Below, piece after piece: positions 22,785-26,919 of a stretch of 26,919 bases of DNA. The stretch lies in NCBI GenBank assembly GCA_938023905.1, contig CALJCO010000107.1, positions 1 to 26,919 on the forward strand. Direction: 5' to 3'. The translations under genes and the position numbers were made by a program. The stretch comes from an uncultured Collinsella sp. (GTDB lineage Bacteria > Actinomycetota > Coriobacteriia > Coriobacteriales > Coriobacteriaceae). Below the pieces are notes generated by a model that saw only the letters and a program-made list of their open reading frames with translations, was not told the DNA's origin and made no database searches. The stretch's first letter is position 1. The number at the start of each line of letters is the position of its first letter.

Positions 22785-23753
22785 GTGAACGCACACGATC
22801 TGATTCAGGAAATCATCGAGCGCAAGGGCAAGGTCGAGAATGTCTTTTGGATCGCCTGCGGCGGTTCGATGATCGACCTCATGCCGGCTAACGAACTGCT
22901 CAAGCGCGAGGCCACCACGTTTACCTCGACGGTCTACACAGCGCGCGAGTTTTGCCTGATGGCCCCCAAGAGCCTAGGGCCGAAGTCACTCGTCATCGCC
23001 TGCAGCCACAGCGGCAATACGCAGGAGGTCGTCGACGGTTGCGAGATGGCGCTGGCAGCCGGCGCCGAGGTCGTGGCCATGACAGACTGCGAGGGCTCCA
23101 AGATTGATAACGGCAAGTGGACCACCTGGGTCTACCCTTGGGGCGAGGGCGTGTCGCAGGCCGAGGTGCCGCAGGGCATCGGCGCTCTGATCGCCGCCGA
23201 ACTGCTCCACCAGCAGGAGGGTTACGAGGCGCTCGCCGATATGTACGCCGGCCTTAAGCAGATGGATGCGCTGTTGCCCGCTGCCCGCGAGAAGGTTAAT
23301 GCCGAGCTGGGCGATCGCTTTGCCGAGCTCTGCCAGCAGCACGAGTTCTTCTACATCCTGGGATCCGGCCCCAACTTTAGCCAGACCTACGCCATGGCCA
23401 TCTGCTCGCTCATGGAGATGCAGTGGCAGCACTGCAGCTACATCCACTCCGGCGAGTACTTCCACGGCCCGTTCGAAGCCACCGAGCCCGGCGTGTTCTA
23501 CTTTGTACAGCTCGGATCGGGCGAGTGTCGCCCCATGGAGGAGCGGGCGCTCGCATTCCTCAACACGCATACCGATACGGTCATGGTGCTCGATGCGCTC
23601 GAGTACGGCGTGGGTGAGGTGCCCGCCAGCGTGCGTTCGTTCCTAGAGCCGATCTTCTTCTACGCGATGAGCCGCGAGCTGCGCGCCGCTCGCGGCAAGG
23701 TGTTCGACCACAGCCCCGAGGTTCGTCGCTACATGGGCATCGAGCAGTACTAA
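22785..23753 (+). CDS. Double-SIS deglycase/isomerase-like protein (SIS3)
   Basis: 322 residues, two SIS domains, cytoplasmic. N-terminal domain: VFWIACGGSMIDLMPANELL and IACSHSGNTQEVVDGCEMAL, the most canonical phosphosugar loop of the three. C-terminal domain: AICSLMEMQWQHCSYIHSG and EYFHGPFEATEPG, with Glu 211 and His 227 16 residues apart. The C-terminus is VRRYMGIEQY. Most like FrlB-type deglycases. It has its own promoter with operator repeats and the GntR3 gene directly upstream. No transporter gene is adjacent, so its substrate must arrive through another system, perhaps the PTS at 12777. The GTG start at 22785 has GGAGGAG upstream. Confidence 0.86.
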   Translation: MNAHDLIQEIIERKGKVENVFWIACGGSMIDLMPANELLKREATTFTSTVYTAREFCLMAPKSLGPKSLVIACSHSGNTQEVVDGCEMALAAGAEVVAMTDCEGSKIDNGKWTTWVYPWGEGVSQAEVPQGIGALIAAELLHQQEGYEALADMYAGLKQMDALLPAAREKVNAELGDRFAELCQQHEFFYILGSGPNFSQTYAMAICSLMEMQWQHCSYIHSGEYFHGPFEATEPGVFYFVQLGSGECRPMEERALAFLNTHTDTVMVLDALEYGVGEVPASVRSFLEPIFFYAMSRELRAARGKVFDHSPEVRRYMGIEQY

Positions 23754-23778
23754 GTAGCTGGGAAAGCAATCTTTTACG

Positions 23779-23809
23779 ACGGGGCCTTCACCAAACGAGG
23801 GTCCCGTTT
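23779..23809 (+). terminator. Terminator after SIS3
   Basis: ACGGGGCCTTC (23779-23789) pairs with GAGGGTCCCGT (23797-23807) with two G.T pairs and a seven-base loop; a short TTT follows. Confidence 0.7.
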
Positions 23810-23864
23810 GCGTCGCGGCACCCCGTCCCAGCTGTCTGATAACGAAGTCAAATACTTTCCCCAG

Positions 23865-24002
23865 AAGTGAACGACCTATTTTGGACCCCTGAAGCATCCG
23901 CACTTTTTGGCGCCAAAACCGCAGGAAAATCTCGATGAAACCGCAGGAAATAGCAGCTGAAAAGTGTCGATGCTTCGGGGGTCCGATTTTGCTCGCTCAC
24001 TT
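23865..24002. repeat. Foldback element with about 40-bp imperfect inverted repeats
   Basis: The outer arms begin AAGTGA (23865) and end TCACTT (24002). The best-matched part is GGACCCCTGAAGCATC (23883-23898) against GATGCTTCGGGGGTCC (23969-23984), and both arms end inward in CACTTTT/AAAAGTG. The centre has the direct repeat AAACCGCAGGAAA twice. The AAACCGCAGG word is shared with the element at 17434. The 382-base gap 23754-24135 holds the SIS3 terminator, this element and the ldh terminator; no gene is seen. Confidence 0.65.
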
Positions 24003-24049
24003 TGCGGGAAAAGTATTAGACCTGAATCTGCGAGCGTGTCGCGTGAGCC

Positions 24050-24089
24050 AAAAAAGCGGGCCGTGCCGGGGATTTCCGGCACGGCCCGC
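24050..24089 (-). terminator. Rho-independent terminator of the ldh-like gene
   Basis: Perfect 14-bp stem GCGGGCCGTGCCGG (24056-24069)/CCGGCACGGCCCGC (24076-24089) with a six-base loop; on the - strand it is followed by TTTTTT (24055-24050). Confidence 0.93.
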
Positions 24090-24135
24090 CCTGCATTGCG
24101 TCCGTTATGAGCGAGTTGCCGCGTCAACCGGCGAA

Positions 24136-25113
24136 CTACTTTGCGTCGTAGGCCTCGGCATCCCACCAGTCGAGCTGGGCGATGTTGTCGCGAATGTGCT
24201 GGCAGCTCTTGTGGAAGCCCTCGAGCTCGTGCTCGGAAAGGTCGAGCGTGTAGACCTCCTCGACGCCCTCGGCGCCGATCACGCACGGCAGGGAGGTGAA
24301 GATGCCCTCCTCGCCATACTGGCCGGTCATGAGCGTGGAGGCCGAAAGCACGGCATGCTCGTTGTGCAGCACGGCGGCGCAGACACGCGCAGCGGAGTTG
24401 GCGACGGCGTACTCGGTGCACTGCTTGCCCTGGTAGGTCACATAGCCGCCCTTGCGCGCGAGCTCCTCGACCTCCATGTGGTCAAAGGCGTACTTGTCGG
24501 GGTTTTCGGCCTGAAGCTCGTTGAGGCTCTTGCCGGCGATGGTTGCGGCCTTAAAGGCGGCCAGCTGGCTAAAGCCATGCTCGCCGATCATGTAGGCGTC
24601 GATGGACTTGGGGCTCACACCGACCTTCTTGGAGATCTCGGTGCGCAGGCGGGCGGAGTCCAGACCGCAGCCCGAGCCGATGATCTTCTTGGGATCGTAG
24701 CCGGTCAGGTGCCACAGCTCGGTGCACACGACGTCGCAGGGGTTGGAGATGCTCACGAAGATGCCGTCAAAGCCGGCGTCGACGATGCGCTTGGCAAAGG
24801 TGCGGGCGGCGTCGGTGGTAAAGAACAGCTCACCGTCGCGGTTGCCGGCGGCCAGCGCGACCTTGCCGGCAGCGTTGACGATGACGTCGCAGCAGGCCAG
24901 CTCCTCGTAGTGGTCGTAGCAGTTGACGATCTTGGTGTTGTACGGGACAAACGAAAGGGAGTCGCGCAGGTCCTGGACCTCGGATGTCACCTTGGTCTCG
25001 TTGATATCGCACAGGTACAGCTCATCGGCAATGCCCTGCATGAGCAGGCTGTTGGCGACATGTGCTCCTACGTGGCCCTGGCCGACCACACCGATCTTAC
25101 GCGTCTGGTACAT
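24136..25113 (-). CDS. L-lactate/L-2-hydroxyacid dehydrogenase, LDH/MDH superfamily (L-HicDH-like)
   Basis: 325 residues; NAD-dependent reduction of a 2-oxoacid to an L-2-hydroxyacid in the cytoplasm. Seen: Rossmann glycines VGQGHVG (11-16), NAD-ribose Asp 36, substrate-loop Arg 92 (NRDGEL), Asn 124 in SISNPCDV, Asp 152 and Arg 155 in GLDSARLR, and catalytic His 179 in IGEHGFSQ. In the loop that sets substrate size, the usual lactate-dehydrogenase QKPGE motif is absent. Together with HLTGYDPKKIIGSG and GEHGFSQLAAF, this looks closer to L-2-hydroxyisocaproate dehydrogenase than to classical LDH, so branched 2-oxoacids may be substrates. The start at 25113 is chosen because AAGGA lies seven bases before it on the - strand; a longer frame to 25152 has no ribosome site. 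Confidence 0.88.
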   Translation of the reverse strand: MYQTRKIGVVGQGHVGAHVANSLLMQGIADELYLCDINETKVTSEVQDLRDSLSFVPYNTKIVNCYDHYEELACCDVIVNAAGKVALAAGNRDGELFFTTDAARTFAKRIVDAGFDGIFVSISNPCDVVCTELWHLTGYDPKKIIGSGCGLDSARLRTEISKKVGVSPKSIDAYMIGEHGFSQLAAFKAATIAGKSLNELQAENPDKYAFDHMEVEELARKGGYVTYQGKQCTEYAVANSAARVCAAVLHNEHAVLSASTLMTGQYGEEGIFTSLPCVIGAEGVEEVYTLDLSEHELEGFHKSCQHIRDNIAQLDWWDAEAYDAK

Positions 25114-25188
25114 ATATGTATCCTTTCGGCCGAGTTTCTCGCGTCGAACCATTGTAGCCTCCTGCCGTCACTTTGCTAGGCTAAAGCG

Positions 25189-25223
25189 AAGTAGATTTTT
25201 GGGACATGCTTTAATCTCTACTT
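25189..25223. repeat. Short hairpin resembling one end of the 17434 foldback element
   Basis: AAGTAGA (25189-25195) pairs with TCTACTT (25217-25223). The left side AGTAGATTTTTGGGACATGC matches AGTAGACTTTTTGGCACATGC at the 17434 element with few changes. It lies in the divergent ldh-metA gap. Confidence 0.45.
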
Positions 25224-25290
25224 TTGGAGTGATTTGGGCCGCTGGCGACATCGCCGGGCGATGTGCTCGCGCGGATGGGGCCGCTCGTTG

Positions 25291-25296
25291 TACCAT
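25291..25296 (+). promoter_or_regulatory. Candidate -10 box of metA
   Basis: TACCAT 29 bases before the metA start, the same hexamer as before mfd. No clear -35 and no recognisable SAM or T-box riboswitch is seen in the 211-base gap. Confidence 0.35.
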
Positions 25297-25324
25297 AGCT
25301 GCAACTGACTCGTAAGGAGCATCC

Positions 25325-26251
25325 ATGCCTATTCGCATTCCCGACGCCCTCCCTGCCGCCGCGCAGCTCGAGAGCGAGAACATCTTTGTCATGACCGAGT
25401 ACCGCGCGCTGCATCAGGACATCCGTCCGCTGCGCGTGCTCATCCTCAACCTCATGCCCACCAAGATCGCCACCGAGACGCAGATCATGCGCAAGCTCTC
25501 CAACACGCCGGTGCAGGTGGAGGTGGACCTGCTGCGTACCAAGACGCACGAGGCCACGCACGTGAGTGCCGGCCACCTGGAGACGTTCTACCGCACGTTC
25601 GACGACATCCGCGATATCCACTACGACGGCCTGATTATCACGGGCGCGCCGGTGGAGCAGATGCCGTTCGAGGAGGTCGACTACTGGCCCGAACTCTGCC
25701 AAATAATGGACTGGTCTACCACGCACGTACACTCTACGCTGCACATTTGCTGGGGCGCGCAGGCCGGCCTGTACCATCATTACGGTATCCAGAAGTATGA
25801 CCTGCCGGCAAAGGCGAGCGGCGTGTTCGAGCATTATCTGGTGAAGCCACAAAGCCCGCTGGTCCGCGGCTTCGACGACCGGTTCTATGCCGTGCATTCG
25901 CGCAACACCGATGTGCGCCGTGAGGACGTGGAGGCCGAGCCGCAGCTTGAGGTCGTGGCCGTGTCCGACGAGGTGGGCCTGTACATCGTCAAGTCGACCG
26001 ACAGCCGCCGTTTCTTTGTCTTTGGCCATCCCGAGTACGATACCGACACGCTGCGCCTGGAGTACGAGCGCGACGTGAAGCGCGGCCTCAACCCTCAGGT
26101 GCCGGCGCATTACTTCCCGGGCGACGATCCAGCCGCCGAGCCGCGCAACGTCTGGCGCAGCCAAGCTCAGCTGCTCTACACCAACTGGCTCAACTACTAC
26201 GTCTACCAGACCACGCCCTACGACCTGGCCCGCGCCGGCGAGGAGCACTAG
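25325..26251 (+). CDS. metA: Homoserine O-acetyltransferase, MetA type
   Basis: 308 residues; acylates homoserine, the first committed step of methionine synthesis; cytoplasmic. Seen: NLMPTKIATETQ, the nucleophile Cys 142 in HICWGAQAG, and the catalytic His 235 and Glu 237 in FGHPEYDT. Residue 111 is Glu (GAPVE), the residue reported to favour acetyl-CoA, where E. coli MetA has Gly and uses succinyl-CoA. The name as acetyltransferase is therefore a specific prediction from this position. The length and numbering match the family without gaps. ATG 25325 follows TAAGGAGCATCC. It converges on the cyclo-ligase gene 24 bases away. Confidence 0.94.
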   Translation: MPIRIPDALPAAAQLESENIFVMTEYRALHQDIRPLRVLILNLMPTKIATETQIMRKLSNTPVQVEVDLLRTKTHEATHVSAGHLETFYRTFDDIRDIHYDGLIITGAPVEQMPFEEVDYWPELCQIMDWSTTHVHSTLHICWGAQAGLYHHYGIQKYDLPAKASGVFEHYLVKPQSPLVRGFDDRFYAVHSRNTDVRREDVEAEPQLEVVAVSDEVGLYIVKSTDSRRFFVFGHPEYDTDTLRLEYERDVKRGLNPQVPAHYFPGDDPAAEPRNVWRSQAQLLYTNWLNYYVYQTTPYDLARAGEEH

Positions 26252-26275
26252 GCCTGTCGGGAGGTGCGCCGGCGG

Positions 26276-26872
26276 TTAGGCGCTGATGATGTTGGGCAGC
26301 GGCAGGTCGTGGGCATCGGTGGGAACGTGGTCGACGCGCTGTTCGTCAAAGGCGATGCCGATGATTTGGCATGCGGGCGAGAGCATGGGAAGGTAGCGGT
26401 CGTAGCAGCCCCCGCCGTAGCCCAGGCGCGCACCGGTGCGGTCGAAAGCCACGAGCGGCACGACAACCATGTCGAGCTCGGCGGCGGGTACGATGGGGTA
26501 GCGATTGCTGTCGATATCCGTAGCTGCGAAGGCCCGCGTGGGATGAGCGATAAACGGAGCCGCGGATACATCGCCGGCGGCGACCGTTCGCATACACATG
26601 CGCTGGCCGCATGCGGCGGCGTCGCTTGCCGAGAGCATGCACGGATAGGCTACGCGCCAGCCGCGCGCGGCGGCCGCAGCGGCAAACGCGGCTGGGTCGA
26701 CTTCGGAACCCATCGCGGCATAGACGGCAACGGTGTGCGGCGCCGCGGCATCCAAGCGGCCTAGCAGCTCAACCAGCCGCGCACAGATATCAGCAGACTT
26801 CGCCGCCCGCAAGTCCAAATCAAGAGCATCGCGCCGAGCAATCACCGCCCGCCGCAACTCAGCCTTGTCCAT
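26276..26872 (-). CDS. 5-formyltetrahydrofolate cyclo-ligase family protein
   Basis: 198 residues; converts 5-formyl-THF to 5,10-methenyl-THF using ATP, returning stored folate to one-carbon metabolism. Seen: N-terminal DKAELRRAVIARRDAL, VAVYAAMGSEVDP, the signature VPLVAFDRTGARLGYGGGCYDRYL (split here as VPLVAFDRTGARLG and YGGGCYDRYL), and C-terminal EQRVDHVPTDAHDLPL. The start at 26872 is chosen because GGGAGAGG (26881-26888) lies eight bases upstream on the - strand; the longer frame to 26899 would start inside a family-A repeat. Its C-terminal end converges with metA. Confidence 0.92.
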   Translation of the reverse strand: MDKAELRRAVIARRDALDLDLRAAKSADICARLVELLGRLDAAAPHTVAVYAAMGSEVDPAAFAAAAAARGWRVAYPCMLSASDAAACGQRMCMRTVAAGDVSAAPFIAHPTRAFAATDIDSNRYPIVPAAELDMVVVPLVAFDRTGARLGYGGGCYDRYLPMLSPACQIIGIAFDEQRVDHVPTDAHDLPLPNIISA

Positions 26873-26888
26873 CCCGGCTTCCTCTCCC

Positions 26889-26919
26889 AAACCTACCAAA
26901 AAGGGACAGGTTTATTTTG
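26889..26919 (+). repeat. Family-A hairpin repeat cut by the window end
   Basis: Left arm AAACCTACCAAAA (26889-26901), loop AGGGACAGGTTTA (26902-26914), then TTTTG, the start of the expected second arm. It ends directly at the Shine-Dalgarno of the cyclo-ligase gene. Confidence 0.72.

Noticed and set aside
23935..25179. A 414-codon open frame on the + strand opposite ldh
   Set aside because: Antisense shadow of the dehydrogenase gene; it starts inside the foldback element and shows no family motif.
25114..25324. Possible SAM riboswitch or T-box upstream of metA
   Set aside because: Only a simple ACATCGCC/GCGATGT hairpin is visible; no conserved riboswitch core or terminator/antiterminator pair could be recognised.

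Overview
The window is high-GC, with GC-rich wobble positions, AGGAG-type Shine-Dalgarno sites, -10 boxes such as TACAAT and TACCAT, and many small intergenic palindromes. The gene content (mfd, nth, recQ, MetA-type acyltransferase, mannose-family PTS, LDH-family dehydrogenase) suits a host-associated fermentative actinobacterium of the Coriobacteriia, most likely Collinsella or a close relative. That assignment is inferred from style and content; there is no rRNA here to confirm it.

Layout. Bases 1-9180 are mostly housekeeping genes on the + strand: the 3' end of an ABC exporter ATPase, nth (endonuclease III), a zinc-ribbon membrane protein of unknown function, mfd, a PAP2 phosphatase, a threonine-aldolase-like PLP enzyme and a GNAT acetyltransferase. 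Bases 9224-16551 form a sugar/sugar-amine region: a HutC-type GntR regulator divergent from a SIS-domain protein (SIS1), an EamA/DMT transporter, a complete mannose-family PTS (fused IIAB, IIC, IID) and a second SIS protein (SIS2). Bases 16708-19522 hold a HAD phosphatase, a YitT-type membrane protein and a second GntR regulator. Bases 19900-23753 hold recQ, a third GntR regulator two bases downstream of it, and a third SIS protein (SIS3). Bases 24136-26872 hold an LDH/L-HicDH-like dehydrogenase (-), a homoserine O-acetyltransferase (+) and a 5-formyltetrahydrofolate cyclo-ligase (-).

Main biological idea. Three paralogous double-SIS proteins, three HutC-type GntR repressors and one mannose-family PTS lie within 14 kb. 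All three SIS proteins keep a Glu/His pair 16 residues apart, as in GlmS and FrlB-type deglycases, and share a C-terminal RRYM motif. The best reading is a distributed uptake and deglycation system for Amadori compounds such as fructoselysine or glucoselysine, built like the Salmonella Gfr system but split into separately regulated modules. Each regulator can be tied to its own operator-like sequence: AACNTGTAT half-sites 11 bp apart in front of SIS1, a shared AAGACGTTATA word in front of the PTS operon and gntR2, and a 17-bp ATAGRACAACATAGAAC repeat around the SIS3 promoter.

The intergenic DNA carries at least three families of small palindromic repeats: (A) hairpins whose loop carries GGGACAGG while the arms vary and still pair; (B) composite hairpin + CGACGCTGC elements that begin at stop codons; (C) foldback elements with long inverted repeats and an internal AAACCGCAGG word. 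No transposase, phage gene, CRISPR array, tRNA or rRNA was seen.
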